A stretch of DNA of 64,000 nucleotides, from assembly GCF_947495665.1 (NCBI RefSeq), contig NZ_CANLZV010000010.1:1-64000 (forward strand), read 5' to 3'. Made by a program: the position numbers and the translations under genes. Origin of the DNA: an uncultured Sunxiuqinia sp. Its GTDB lineage: Bacteria; Bacteroidota; Bacteroidia; Bacteroidales; Prolixibacteraceae. Numbering within the stretch: the stretch's first letter is position 1; every line of letters begins with the position of its first letter. Below the pieces are notes generated by a model, which saw nothing but the letters and a program-made list of their open reading frames with translations, searched no databases and was not told where the DNA came from. Below are positions 1 through 8,906 of this stretch, piece after piece.

Positions 1-610
1 GAAGGCACGAAGAAACGAACGCACGAAGTCATGAACGCACGCACAATCTGAGCATCCGAAAATCTGACAATCAATTATTAATTGAAAAGGCTAAAGAATC
101 AAGGAGAAAGGTTAAAGTAGGAAACCAATAGGCCGCTCCTTACGCTAGTGGTTGGATTTCCTTCCATTCTCGAAGGGAAGGTGGCCCGGGAACCGGGACG
201 GATGGGTTAAGAAGGCACGAAGTCACGAACGCATGAACGTACGAACTCACGCAGAATCCGAATAGCTGACTAGCTAAGCATCCGAAAACCTGACTGTCTG
301 GTTACCACGTAAATAACTGTTGACTAACAACCAATGACCATTATTGACAAATAATGACCATCAATGACAAACTTTTCTTTTAACCGCAAAGAGCGCTAAG
401 GAAGTGCAAAGCTACCAAACGCATGAAGCTACGGAGCTGAAAACCGATAACGGATAACTGAAAACCCTCTCCTTAACCGCAAAGAATGAAGAAAATAGGC
501 AGAAGGTGAATTCCCATCCCCTTTGCCCTATGCTCCAAGCTCTTTACCATCAAGGGACTCAGGAACTCCTATGAAATTCCCAACCCTAAAAAAGTAAGGG
601 GTAAAATCTG
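1..610. repeat. Gene-free, repeat-rich region at left edge
   Basis: No credible gene is present. The first ~72 bases and bases ~211-299 are diverged copies of one block: both start GAAGGCACGAAG, continue with CGAACGCA/ATGAACG-type short repeats and contain GCATCCGAAAA followed by CTGAC. A short palindrome CCCGG-GAA-CCGGG lies at 185-197. Bases 330-372 repeat AATGACCAT/TGACAAA words, and 363-485 contain the word TTAACCGCAAAGA twice. It looks like decayed intergenic repeat DNA; what lies left of the window is unknown. Confidence 0.6.
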
Positions 611-2398
611 CTAATCCAGCTTCAATACCGCCATAAAGGCATTTTGCGGCACCTCAACGTTACCAACCTGCTTCATCCGTTTCTTACCCTTTTTCTGCTT
701 TTCCAACAGCTTGCGTTTCCGCGAAATATCACCCCCGTAACATTTGGCGGTCACGTCTTTTCGAACAGCTTTCACCGTTTCGCGGGCAATAATTTTAGCG
801 CCGATAGCCGCCTGAATGGCAATGTCAAATTGCTGACGCGGGATTAGCTCTTTCAGCTTTTCGCACATGCGACGTCCCATGGGGTAAGCATTGTCGAAGT
901 GGATCAGCGAAGACAGGGCATCAACCATTTCGCCGTTCAGCAAAATATCCAGACGCACCAGTTTGGCCGGTTTGTATCCAATAATGTGGTAGTCGAATGA
1001 GGCATAGCCCTTCGAAATGGACTTCAGTTTATCGTAGAAGTCAAACACAATTTCGCCCAGTGGCAAGTCGAATGTCAACTCAGCACGCTCGGCGGTGAGG
1101 TAATCCTGTTTGGTCAGGGTTCCCCGTTTTTCGAGGCATAAAGTCATTACCTGCCCAATAAAATCAGACTTGGTAATAATCTGTGCCCGGATATAAGGTT
1201 CATCAATTTCTTCGATGGTTGTGGATGCCGGCAAGCCCGACGGGTTATACACCGTAATGGTTTCACCGCTGGTGGTGTGTACTTTGTACGACACGTTGGG
1301 CACGGTGGTAATCACGTTCATATCGAACTCCCGATCCAGCCGTTCCTGAATAATTTCCATGTGCAGCATTCCCAGGAATCCGCAGCGGAAACCAAACCCT
1401 AAGGCGGCCGATGATTCGGGCTCGTAAGTCAGCGAAGCATCATTCAGCTGCAGCTTTTCCATGGCCGAACGCAGGTCTTCATAGTCATCCGAGTCGATGG
1501 GGTAAACTCCGGCAAATACCATGGGTTTTACCTCTTCAAATCCTTCAATGGCTTTCGGACAAGGACGTGCTTTATGGGTCAGGGTATCTCCCACCTTCAC
1601 TTCTTTGGCGGTTTTAATACCCGAAATAATGTAGCCTACATCACCCGTGCTAAGCGTTTTACGTTTTTCCATATTCAAGCGCAGCACCCCAATTTCATCG
1701 GCATTGTATTCTTTCTTGGTGTTGACAAACTTCACCAAGTCACCTTGATTGATGGTTCCGTTGACAATCTTGAAATAGGCAATCACCCCGCGAAACGAGT
1801 TAAACACAGAGTCGAATACCAGTGCTTCCAATGGCGCTTCCGCATCGCCTTTCGGTGCCGGAATAACTTCCACAATCCGGTTTAAAATATCGGCTACGCC
1901 TTCACCGGTTTTTCCGCTGGCACGAATAATGTCTTCGCGACTGCAACCAATCAGATCAATAATCTGGTCTTCCACCACTTCCGGCATGGCATTGGGCAAG
2001 TCCATCTTATTCAGAATCGGAATAATTTCCAGGTCGTGTTCAATGGCCAGGTAAAGGTTTGAAATGGTTTGCGCCTGAATTCCCTGCGTGGCATCAATAA
2101 TCAGCAAGGCACCTTCACAGGCCGCAATCGAACGCGACACCTCGTACGAAAAGTCAACGTGTCCCGGAGTATCAATCAGGTTCAACACATACTTTTGCCC
2201 ATCCTGCTCATAGTCCATCTGAATGGCATGGCTTTTAATGGTGATCCCGCGTTCTTTCTCCAGGTCCATATTATCAAGCACTTGTGCTTTCATGTCCCGT
2301 TCGCTCACGGTTTTGGTCACTTCTAAAAGTCGGTCAGCCAGGGTACTCTTCCCATGGTCAATGTGTGCGATAATGCAAAAGTTACGTATATTCTTCAT
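611..2398 (-). CDS. lepA: Elongation factor 4 (LepA), ribosomal back-translocase GTPase
   Basis: A translational GTPase of 595 residues, the usual length for LepA/EF4. LepA binds the ribosome and promotes back-translocation or assembly-related remodelling; it acts in the cytoplasm, at times membrane-associated. The G1 motif AHIDHGKST is at residues 11-19, followed by DTPGHVDF and NKMD; domains II, III and V and the LepA-specific C-terminal domain ([25 protein letters not shown], ending near [10 protein letters not shown]) follow. The frame is open 26 codons further upstream, but the start at 2398 matches the conserved family N-terminus and lies downstream of a good promoter element (2443-2450), so the longer form is unlikely. 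Monocistronic by appearance. Confidence 0.97.
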   Translation of the reverse strand: MKNIRNFCIIAHIDHGKSTLADRLLEVTKTVSERDMKAQVLDNMDLEKERGITIKSHAIQMDYEQDGQKYVLNLIDTPGHVDFSYEVSRSIAACEGALLIIDATQGIQAQTISNLYLAIEHDLEIIPILNKMDLPNAMPEVVEDQIIDLIGCSREDIIRASGKTGEGVADILNRIVEVIPAPKGDAEAPLEALVFDSVFNSFRGVIAYFKIVNGTINQGDLVKFVNTKKEYNADEIGVLRLNMEKRKTLSTGDVGYIISGIKTAKEVKVGDTLTHKARPCPKAIEGFEEVKPMVFAGVYPIDSDDYEDLRSAMEKLQLNDASLTYEPESSAALGFGFRCGFLGMLHMEIIQERLDREFDMNVITTVPNVSYKVHTTSGETITVYNPSGLPASTTIEEIDEPYIRAQIITKSDFIGQVMTLCLEKRGTLTKQDYLTAERAELTFDLPLGEIVFDFYDKLKSISKGYASFDYHIIGYKPAKLVRLDILLNGEMVDALSSLIHFDNAYPMGRRMCEKLKELIPRQQFDIAIQAAIGAKIIARETVKAVRKDVTAKCYGGDISRKRKLLEKQKKGKKRMKQVGNVEVPQNAFMAVLKLD

Positions 2399-2442
2399 GT
2401 ATTTAAAAACCTTTCTTTCAATTACTCCTGATCGATTCCGCG

Positions 2443-2476
2443 CAAAGATATTTAAAATTTGATAACAATAATACAA
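2443..2476 (-). promoter_or_regulatory. Promoter of lepA (Bacteroidota type)
   Basis: On the minus strand TATCTTTG (2450-2443) matches the -7 consensus TAnnTTTG. A TTG at 2476-2474 lies 23 bases upstream and could be the -33 box. The implied 5' UTR is about 35-40 bases. Confidence 0.6.
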
Positions 2477-2610
2477 TGCTCAAGCCCGCAAGAAAGTTTA
2501 ATGTCGATTTAAGATATTGTGGAAATTGAAAAATAGGGGCTATTTTGGCCGCCTAGTCAACCTAATTCAAGAACATTCCTACTTTCACAGGAATACTTAG
2601 TTAAACCAAC

Positions 2611-4308
2611 ATGAACACTTCACCCTTATTTCATCTCTTTTTATTTTTGCTGGTTCCGTTTGCAACCGCCTGTGCCGATGACAACACGAATGACCTCAAT
2701 CAACCCACGGCTCCTGCCGTTGAAGATCATTGGAAGCAACCGTTTTTTGCGTCTGAAGAAACCTACCAGGCCGATCAGGTAAACCCACCTTATGCAGAAA
2801 ATGGCGGACGAAGTGCCGATCAAATGATAATTTACACCGCAGCCTATGGCGATCATACCAACACCAACCCCTGGGGCGTGGAAGCCATCATTGAAGATGG
2901 CATTGTGGTTAATGTAGGCGGAAATGACTCTCCGATTCCCTCAAGCGGAATGGTTCTGTCGGGTCATGGAAAAGCAGCCAATTGGATTAATGATCACCTT
3001 GAAGTGGGCGACAAGGTTGAAAAAAACGGCCGCATCATTCGCGTTATTTCGTCTGAAAATTCACTGGTCAACCGGGCCCAGGTATTCATCCGTAACGGAA
3101 AAAGCAGAAGCGCGGAAATCAAGCACCCGTCCATCAATCCGGAACATCTAACTGCGCTTGAACAAACATTTAACACCACCCTTAAAGCCTTTAAAGCAGC
3201 CAAGCAAGCCGGTGATTCGTCCAAAGTGCAACAGCTGGCCGAAGAAAGTTTATTGCTTGGAAAAGACTATTTCTATTACACCTTTCCGGCCCTTGAGAAT
3301 GACGAGCGATCGGCCTGGCTGGAAATACACGGAATGAGCCAGGAAGAGCTGGAAGCGGTATTTAAAGACCTGGCAGAAATCGGATTTAATGCCGTTTGCC
3401 CGGAGGTGATTTACCGGGGCTGGTCAATCTTTCCGGATGCCCCCAATGGCTTAAACCAATACCCCGATTTCATTGGCCGCGATCCGATGCAGGAAATGAT
3501 TGAGCTGGGTGAAAAATACAACATTAAGGTAATCCCTTGGGTCTGGGTGTATTTTATTGGGGTTGATCATTTCCCTGATCTGATTAACAACCGCAGGGAA
3601 TGGCTGGCCGTATCACGCCAAGGCAAACACCCGTCGGTTGTCGAAGCCGGATTCTACTACTTCTGCCCAAGCCGCGATGAAGTAAAAGACTACTGGCTGC
3701 AGATTTATCAGCACATGCATGAAAAATATCAAATCAAGGATCTTCAACTGGATTACATCCGCTACCCCGGAGAGCCCTGGACCAATGATTATTGCTACTG
3801 TGAGGTATGCCGCCAAAAGTTTGCCGAGCAAAACGATGGTGTCGACCCGCTTGACATTAGCCCTGAGGCCAATCCACAACTTTGGGTGAAATGGGATAAA
3901 TACAGGCAGGCCAATGTCAATCGTTTTGTAGAAGCGGTAAGCGACCTGCTTCCCGGGGTGAATATCTCGGCTGCAGTGGTGCCCGACCGGGAAGCCTCGC
4001 TTAAGCACAAAAAACAGGATTGGGGAAAATGGCTTGACAACAACTGGCTCAACACGGTTTACATCATGTCTTACTCTTCGGATGTGGATTTGGTGGCCTG
4101 TCATATCGACTACATGGTAGCTCAAACAGATGACCAACACCGGGGCATTGCCGGCCTGGGACCTTTTCAAGGCATGAAACCCGAAATTTTGGTCAAAGAA
4201 ATTGACTTGGGCCGCCTCAAACAACTTGATGGCACCTGTCTTTTCCTGTACAACGCCCTCACCGAAGAGCAAAAATATGCCCTCCGGAAAGGCCCTTACC
4301 GTAAATAA
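2611..4308 (+). CDS. Glycosyl-hydrolase-like (GHL10/family 10-like) lipoprotein
   Basis: A 565-residue predicted lipoprotein: hydrophobic signal and a Cys at residue 21 (FATAC). Residues ~70-155 contain a small domain (TAAYGDHTNTNPWGVEAII...), and residues ~230-560 look like a TIM-barrel of the GHL10 type, with MSQEELEAVFKDLAEIGFNA, VIPWVWVYF, the strand motif LQLDYIRYPGEPW and ISAAVVPDRE. Family members are assigned to carbohydrate cleavage, but the substrate is not known here. The aspartate in LDYIRYPG and the later acidic residues are the likely active-site region (inference). It stands alone, with no polysaccharide-utilisation genes next to it. Residues ~380-390 hold CYCEVC, a Cys-rich loop seen in related proteins. 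Confidence 0.75.
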   Translation: MNTSPLFHLFLFLLVPFATACADDNTNDLNQPTAPAVEDHWKQPFFASEETYQADQVNPPYAENGGRSADQMIIYTAAYGDHTNTNPWGVEAIIEDGIVVNVGGNDSPIPSSGMVLSGHGKAANWINDHLEVGDKVEKNGRIIRVISSENSLVNRAQVFIRNGKSRSAEIKHPSINPEHLTALEQTFNTTLKAFKAAKQAGDSSKVQQLAEESLLLGKDYFYYTFPALENDERSAWLEIHGMSQEELEAVFKDLAEIGFNAVCPEVIYRGWSIFPDAPNGLNQYPDFIGRDPMQEMIELGEKYNIKVIPWVWVYFIGVDHFPDLINNRREWLAVSRQGKHPSVVEAGFYYFCPSRDEVKDYWLQIYQHMHEKYQIKDLQLDYIRYPGEPWTNDYCYCEVCRQKFAEQNDGVDPLDISPEANPQLWVKWDKYRQANVNRFVEAVSDLLPGVNISAAVVPDREASLKHKKQDWGKWLDNNWLNTVYIMSYSSDVDLVACHIDYMVAQTDDQHRGIAGLGPFQGMKPEILVKEIDLGRLKQLDGTCLFLYNALTEEQKYALRKGPYRK

Positions 4309-4325
4309 GCTTTAGCAGGCCCACA

Positions 4326-4355
4326 CCGCCGACGATTCCCTAAATGCGTCGGCGG
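4326..4355 (+). terminator. Hairpin after the GHL10-like gene
   Basis: A perfect 9-bp stem CCGCCGACG / CGTCGGCGG with a 12-base loop lies 18 bases after the stop codon. There is no clear T-run after it, so it may stabilise the 3' end rather than be a classical intrinsic terminator. Confidence 0.5.
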
Positions 4356-4381
4356 GAAATTAAAATCCACAAGAATTCAGT

Positions 4382-4389
4382 TATCTTTG
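4382..4389 (+). promoter_or_regulatory. -7 element upstream of LAB_N protein gene
   Basis: TATCTTTG followed by CA matches TAnnTTTGC. The start codon is 22 bases downstream. No convincing -33 TTG is present. Confidence 0.5.
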
Positions 4390-4411
4390 CACCGTTTGAT
4401 AATGATTTTAC

Positions 4412-5101
4412 ATGAAAGATTACCTGATCTATAGTATCGGATTTTTAAGCCAGATCCTGTTTTTTGCGCGCACCATCATCCAGTGGTTCAAGTCGGAGCA
4501 CGAAGGCAAAGTATTATCGCCTACCCTGTTTTGGAAGATCAGCCTGCTGGCTTCAATCTTAATGCTGATCTACGGCATTATGCGCAACGATGCCGCCATT
4601 CTGATCGGGCAAATCCTGGTTTACTTTATCTATGTGCGAAATATCCAGCTCAAAAACGACTGGAAAACCATGTCGCCCGTTATGCGCGGGGGCATTCTGA
4701 TAATGCCTGCAATTATTCTGAGTTTTTTGTTTATAGGTACCGACTACTCGCTGGCTACCTTTTTCAAGAATGAAAACAACCCGCTGTTGCTCATGATCTG
4801 GGGAATTTTGGCGCAACTGATTTTCATTTCCCGCTTCTTCTACCAATGGCTTTACTCGGAAAACCGTAAAGAATCGATTCTGCCTCTCGGTTTTTGGATC
4901 ATTAGCATTGTTGGATCAGCCATGAACTTTATCTATGGGGTGTATCGGCTTGACCCGGTTCTGGTGGCAGCACACAGCCTGGGCATGTTTGTTTACCTGC
5001 GTAACATCCTGATTCACTATAACCGCCGCAGCCTGTTCAGCCGGCTGAACATCCCGGTGTTGGAGAAGCTCATTGCCTTTGTTTCGGGAAAGATCAAGTA
5101 G
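4412..5101 (+). CDS. Membrane protein with two LAB_N domains
   Basis: A 229-residue integral membrane protein made of two tandem copies of the lipid-A-disaccharide-synthase N-terminal domain (LAB_N). Copy 1 covers about residues 1-75 (SQILFFARTIIQWFKSE, LFWKISLLASILMLIYGI) and copy 2 about 125-205 (QLIFISRFFYQWLYSE, GFWIISIVGSAMNFIYGV). The pattern ARxIxQW...E...FW...YG...D is repeated in each. The domain is a small three-helix membrane module found fused to LpxB or alone next to lipid/glycan transferases. The role of the stand-alone form is not established. The neighbouring epimerase gene makes a cell-surface glycan or lipid-carrier role plausible, which is inference. Confidence 0.85.
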   Translation: MKDYLIYSIGFLSQILFFARTIIQWFKSEHEGKVLSPTLFWKISLLASILMLIYGIMRNDAAILIGQILVYFIYVRNIQLKNDWKTMSPVMRGGILIMPAIILSFLFIGTDYSLATFFKNENNPLLLMIWGILAQLIFISRFFYQWLYSENRKESILPLGFWIISIVGSAMNFIYGVYRLDPVLVAAHSLGMFVYLRNILIHYNRRSLFSRLNIPVLEKLIAFVSGKIK

Positions 5102-5262
5102 CTCATACATTTCGAACTGAAAAGTTCACCCCCGGCTGACCTTCATGGATTCTTTGGTCGTGAATCCCAATTGTCATTCGGTTAATACCCAAAGGGGCAA
5201 CCACTGAAAGCAGTCTTTTCAATCTTTTTAACCGAAAGAAATGACTATTGCCTGATCTTCCT

Positions 5263-5270
5263 TAAATTTG
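5263..5270 (+). promoter_or_regulatory. -7 element upstream of epimerase gene
   Basis: TAAATTTG followed by CA fits TAnnTTTGC and lies 29 bases before the start codon. An upstream -33 TTG at the usual distance is not obvious. Confidence 0.5.
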
Positions 5271-5299
5271 CAGGCATCGTATTAAGAATATTCAAGCTT

Positions 5300-6271
5300 A
5301 TGCAATCAACCATCGTTGTTACCGGATGTGCCGGATTTATAGGTTCTCACCTGAGTGAAAAACTGCTGGCAGCAGGCAATCAGGTCATCGGTATCGATAA
5401 TTTCGATCCGTTTTACGACCGCCAGGTCAAAGAACGCAACCTGTCAGGTTTTCAAAACCATCCCCACTTTCGCTTCATCGAAGTGGATCTGGCCAACCAG
5501 GAAGCCTTGAGCCGGGAGCTTGCTCAGGAGCAGATTGATGTGATTGTTCACCTAGCCGGTAAAGCCGGGGTTCGTCCGTCCATTGAAGATCCGCAGGGGT
5601 ATATTCGGGCCAACATTGCAGCCACCCAAAACATTTTAGATGTCATGAAAAACAAAGGCATCAAAAAATTAGCCTTTGCCTCGTCCTCGTCGGTTTATGG
5701 CAACACCAAGGAAACCCCCTTTCATGAAGAGCAGGATGTAAGCCGTCCCATTTCGCCCTATGCTTTTACAAAAAAAGCCTGCGAACTGCTCAACTACACC
5801 TACCACTCTTTGTATGAACTGGACATCATCAACCTGCGCTTTTTCACCGTGTTTGGTCCGCGCCAACGGCCCGACCTGGCCATTCACAAATTTACCCGGC
5901 TGATTTTAAACGGGGAAGAAATTCCGATGTTTGGCGATGGCAGCACCTCGCGCGACTACACGTATTACGAAGATACGGTAGCCGGAATTCAAGGGGCTAT
6001 TGACTACCTGCAAACCAACCAGGGAGTTTACGAGACACTGAATTTGGGGAACAACCAACCGGTAAAACTCAGCGAAATGATTGCAGCCATTGAAAAAGCC
6101 TGCGGGGTAAAAGCAAACATCAAGCAGTTGCCCATGCAGCCCGGCGATGTGGACATTACCTTTGCCAATATTGAGAAAGCAAAAAAAATGCTGGGGTACA
6201 ATCCGCAGTATTCATTTGAAGAAGGGGTTAAAAACTTTGTGGACTGGTACCGCCAGCTTCAGACCAGCTAA
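5300..6271 (+). CDS. NAD-dependent sugar-nucleotide epimerase (UDP-glucuronate 4-epimerase-like)
   Basis: A 323-residue extended short-chain dehydrogenase/reductase. The N-terminal NAD-binding motif GCAGFIGSH is at residues 9-17, the catalytic serine lies in SSSVYG (~residues 128-133) and the YxxxK pair in YAFTKK (~154-159). The motif FFTVFGPRQRPDLAI and the residues FDPFYD after the first helix are typical of UDP-glucuronate 4-epimerases, which convert UDP-GlcA to UDP-GalA for surface polysaccharides. The exact sugar cannot be decided from sequence alone. The gene stands alone and ends at a strong bidirectional hairpin. Confidence 0.85.
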   Translation: MQSTIVVTGCAGFIGSHLSEKLLAAGNQVIGIDNFDPFYDRQVKERNLSGFQNHPHFRFIEVDLANQEALSRELAQEQIDVIVHLAGKAGVRPSIEDPQGYIRANIAATQNILDVMKNKGIKKLAFASSSSVYGNTKETPFHEEQDVSRPISPYAFTKKACELLNYTYHSLYELDIINLRFFTVFGPRQRPDLAIHKFTRLILNGEEIPMFGDGSTSRDYTYYEDTVAGIQGAIDYLQTNQGVYETLNLGNNQPVKLSEMIAAIEKACGVKANIKQLPMQPGDVDITFANIEKAKKMLGYNPQYSFEEGVKNFVDWYRQLQTS

Positions 6272-6279
6272 CAAAAATA

Positions 6280-6315
6280 GGATTGTTCCGACCGAAAGTA
6301 CGATCGGAACAATCC
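6280..6315. terminator. Bidirectional intrinsic terminator
   Basis: A perfect 12-bp stem GGATTGTTCCGA / TCGGAACAATCC separated by 12 bases lies between the convergent epimerase and ExbB-like genes. CCCATTTTCT follows on the plus strand and a poly-A stretch precedes it, so it can serve both. Confidence 0.8.
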
Positions 6316-6325
6316 CATTTTCTAC

Positions 6326-6709
6326 TTAAGCTTCCTGTTCACTTTTGCGGGTGTACACTTCCTTTAGCGCTCCCCAAAAAATCAGTGAAAGAATAAAGAG
6401 AATGGTTCCGTAAACCGGGGTAATCATACTCACTTTTAAGCCACCGGCCACCAACGACGGAGATATATCGCCAGCCACCTCAATGGCATCAAAGGCCATA
6501 ATCAAGCCAATAGCCTGCCCCAAAAAACCTGTAACCATGGCTAAACTTCCAAAGAGTAATATCAATCCAAGGCCACTTTTCGTAACTTTCCCCTGTACAA
6601 AAAAATGAACCAGCTTTTGTACAGTAAAGACCAGCATGCCAATTCCCCAAATGGTAACAAGTGACATAAACGTTGGTCCTCCCATGTAGAATAAATCAAA
6701 CAGTTTCAT
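6326..6709 (-). CDS. Short MotA/TolQ/ExbB-like membrane protein
   Basis: A 127-residue protein with about three membrane helices (residues ~10-30, ~47-70, ~92-115). The opening MKLFDLFYMGGPTFMSLVTI and the last helix resemble the ExbB/TolQ/MotA proton-channel superfamily, but the protein is only about half the usual length, and no ExbD/TolR or TonB partner gene is adjacent. It is transcribed away from the LytS-like kinase gene. A regulatory or scaffold role for the two-component system is possible but unproven. Confidence 0.6.
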   Translation of the reverse strand: MKLFDLFYMGGPTFMSLVTIWGIGMLVFTVQKLVHFFVQGKVTKSGLGLILLFGSLAMVTGFLGQAIGLIMAFDAIEVAGDISPSLVAGGLKVSMITPVYGTILFILSLIFWGALKEVYTRKSEQEA

Positions 6710-6929
6710 GATCGTTAAATTTAAGGTTAAATCATGATACGAAGTTAGGAACGGCGCATTTTTTCACCTCATTTTATCGACCAACAGCACCAAAAGGCAA
6801 GGATTCGACCCGACCTGAATTTTTCAGCCTCAGCCCAAAGCCCAATACCTTTCAACCACCTTTTGAAGTTATTCATCGACATTCTTTTCATCTCAGCCCT
6901 TTTTTTCAGTAATTTGATCCTCAGATTTG

Positions 6930-8060
6930 ATGCCCATGAAGATCTTCCAAAAACGAATAGCAGAAACGATGCGACCGATCGGAATTATGAAAGTCGGCCA
7001 GCATCTGCTGTTTTGGATTGTTTCGTATTTGTTTTTCATCCTGTTTTTTGGACGCGCCAACCGCGACTACCAAACCACGATTATTTTTGCCTCACTCCTG
7101 TTTCCATTGGCCATCGTCACCAGCTACTTCCTGAATTATTTTCTGATTCCCCATTTTCTATACAAAAACAAGACAGGTAAGTTCGTGCTGTTCCTGGGCT
7201 ATACCATCGTATTCACGCTTTGGGCCGAGCTCATCATCAGCATGTTTGTGTTTGTCATTGTCAGCGATTTTCAGTTTTACAAGCTCGACCCCACTTCCTT
7301 CGACATGGTCTTTCTGCTGGTTGGGCTGTATTTCATTATCCTTGCCTTCATTGCCATTGAGCAGGTTAAGCGGGCCTTCGATATTAAAAAAGAAAACACC
7401 CGACTGGAAAAGCGACAGCTGGAAACCGAACTCAAACTGCGGGAGTCTGAACTAAAAGTGCTTCGGGCACAAATTCACCCCCACTTTCTTTTCAACACCC
7501 TGAACAACCTGTATGGTTTAACGCTTGAAAAATCGGAGCTGGCACCGGAGCTGGTACTCAAACTTTCCGATTTAATGGACTACATGCTTTACAAATGCAA
7601 CCGCCCCAAAGTTCCTCTGGAGAGCGAGCTGAATCATTTGAAGAATTATATGGAAATTGAGCGGATACGCTACGGGCAGCACTTGAAAATCGACTTCAGG
7701 CAGGAAGGTGATCCCAGCTCCCTGGAGATTGCGCCCATGCTCTTACTGGCTTTTTTCGAAAACGCCTTTAAACACGGGGTCAGCAAGTCCATTCAGAATC
7801 CGTTTGTCCAAATTGACCTGCGCATTACCGGCCAGCAGTTTGAACTTCGGATTTTAAACAGCCGCAACCCGCTAACCACTCAAAACGAAGACTATACCCA
7901 GGGTATCGGCCTGAAGAACGTCAGAAAGCGGCTGGAGTTGATTTATCCAGACACCCATCAGTTGGAAATCAAACCCGAAGCCAATACCTTTGAAATTAAG
8001 CTTCAGCTAAAACTGGACGCGCTAAGCGCACCTCAACAAGAAAACCTATGGACGAACTAA
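6930..8060 (+). CDS. LytS-family sensor histidine kinase
   Basis: A ~376-residue kinase of the His_kinase (LytS/YehU) family. Four membrane helices lie in residues ~25-150, followed by a charged coiled-coil (~150-185). The phosphoacceptor motif QIHPHFLFNTLNNL is near residue 190, and a C-terminal HATPase has LLLAFFENAFKHG and GIGLKNVRKRL. It autophosphorylates and passes phosphate to the response regulator whose gene overlaps its 3' end by 13 bases. The start is uncertain: ATG codons at 6930, 6936 and further in are all possible, since there is no ribosome-binding site to choose by. The signal sensed is unknown. Confidence 0.9.
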   Translation: MPMKIFQKRIAETMRPIGIMKVGQHLLFWIVSYLFFILFFGRANRDYQTTIIFASLLFPLAIVTSYFLNYFLIPHFLYKNKTGKFVLFLGYTIVFTLWAELIISMFVFVIVSDFQFYKLDPTSFDMVFLLVGLYFIILAFIAIEQVKRAFDIKKENTRLEKRQLETELKLRESELKVLRAQIHPHFLFNTLNNLYGLTLEKSELAPELVLKLSDLMDYMLYKCNRPKVPLESELNHLKNYMEIERIRYGQHLKIDFRQEGDPSSLEIAPMLLLAFFENAFKHGVSKSIQNPFVQIDLRITGQQFELRILNSRNPLTTQNEDYTQGIGLKNVRKRLELIYPDTHQLEIKPEANTFEIKLQLKLDALSAPQQENLWTN

Positions 8061-8770
8061 CTTATAACTGTTTGATTGTTGACGATGAACCCATTGCCAT
8101 TCGGGTGATCAAAAATCACCTTCAGGAATTTAAAAACCTGAAACTGGTAGGCGAATGCAACCATGCCATTGAAGCCATTGAAGTGCTGTCGAAGCACCGG
8201 GTAGACCTGTTGTTTTTAGACATCCAGATGCCCCAGATTACCGGCGTTGAGTTGCTAAAAAACCTGAATCATCCGCCTAAGGTCATCTTCACCACGGCTT
8301 ACCGCGATTATGCCATCGAAGCTTTTGAACTGGATGTGGTGGACTACCTGCTGAAACCCATCTCCTTGCTTCGTTTCACCAAAGCCATCAACCGGTTCTA
8401 CCAACGAATGAACGAAACAAGCCCTGCTGAAGTTCCACCCACCGACTCGGCTCACAAACCAGACCATTTGTTTTTGAAGGCAGACAAGAAACTGCACAAG
8501 GTTTTGTTTGAAGAACTTATTTACCTGGAAAGCTTTGGCGATTACGTCATTGCCCACACTGAAAAAGGGAAGATAACCACCAAAGAACGTATCAGTCATT
8601 TGGAAGAGCAGCTACCACAAGACCGCTTTCTTCGCGTTCATCGCGGCTTCATTATTGCCACAACCAAGATTTCAGCCATCCAGCCGGGGCTGGTTGAGCT
8701 GGGCAAATTCAAAATTCCGGTGGGCCGCAGCTACAAATCGGCACTCGAAAAATTAATTCCAAAGCCCTGA
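8048..8770 (+). CDS. LytTR-family response regulator
   Basis: A 240-residue response regulator. The receiver domain covers residues ~5-120, with the DD pair in LIVDDEPIA, the phosphorylatable aspartate in LLFLDIQMP, a conserved threonine in FTTAYRDYA and lysine in YLLKPIS. A LytTR DNA-binding domain follows from ~140 to the end (LFLKADKKLHKVLFEELIYL, FLRVHRGFII). The gene overlaps the 3' end of the kinase gene, so the two are translationally coupled partners. Targets are unknown; LytTR proteins bind direct repeats, but none is evident near this operon. Confidence 0.93.
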   Translation: MDELTYNCLIVDDEPIAIRVIKNHLQEFKNLKLVGECNHAIEAIEVLSKHRVDLLFLDIQMPQITGVELLKNLNHPPKVIFTTAYRDYAIEAFELDVVDYLLKPISLLRFTKAINRFYQRMNETSPAEVPPTDSAHKPDHLFLKADKKLHKVLFEELIYLESFGDYVIAHTEKGKITTKERISHLEEQLPQDRFLRVHRGFIIATTKISAIQPGLVELGKFKIPVGRSYKSALEKLIPKP

Positions 8771-8810
8771 AAGGCGCATAAAAAAAGGGCAAACGCCAGA
8801 CCGAAAAAAA

Positions 8811-8865
8811 AATTATTTGAAGTGCATTTTTTTGAATCAACCTATTATTCAAATAATTACTTTTG
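8811..8865 (+). promoter_or_regulatory. Promoter with inverted repeat upstream of YkgJ-like gene
   Basis: TACTTTTG (8858-8865) matches the -7 consensus, and TTTG at 8831-8834 lies 23 bases upstream as a possible -33 box. A perfect 11-bp inverted repeat, AATTATTTGAA (8811-8821) and TTCAAATAATT (8849-8859), flanks the -33 box and touches the -7 element. It could be an operator or a hairpin ending the LytTR transcript. Confidence 0.5.
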
Positions 8866-8906
8866 TTTCTGGAAATTAAAATCGCTTTCCAAGGTTCACA
8901 AAAAGG

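Noticed and set aside
3613-4272. Long minus-strand open frame (219 codons) opposite the GHL10-like gene
   Set aside because: It is a shadow of the real gene, with no family similarity and no promoter.
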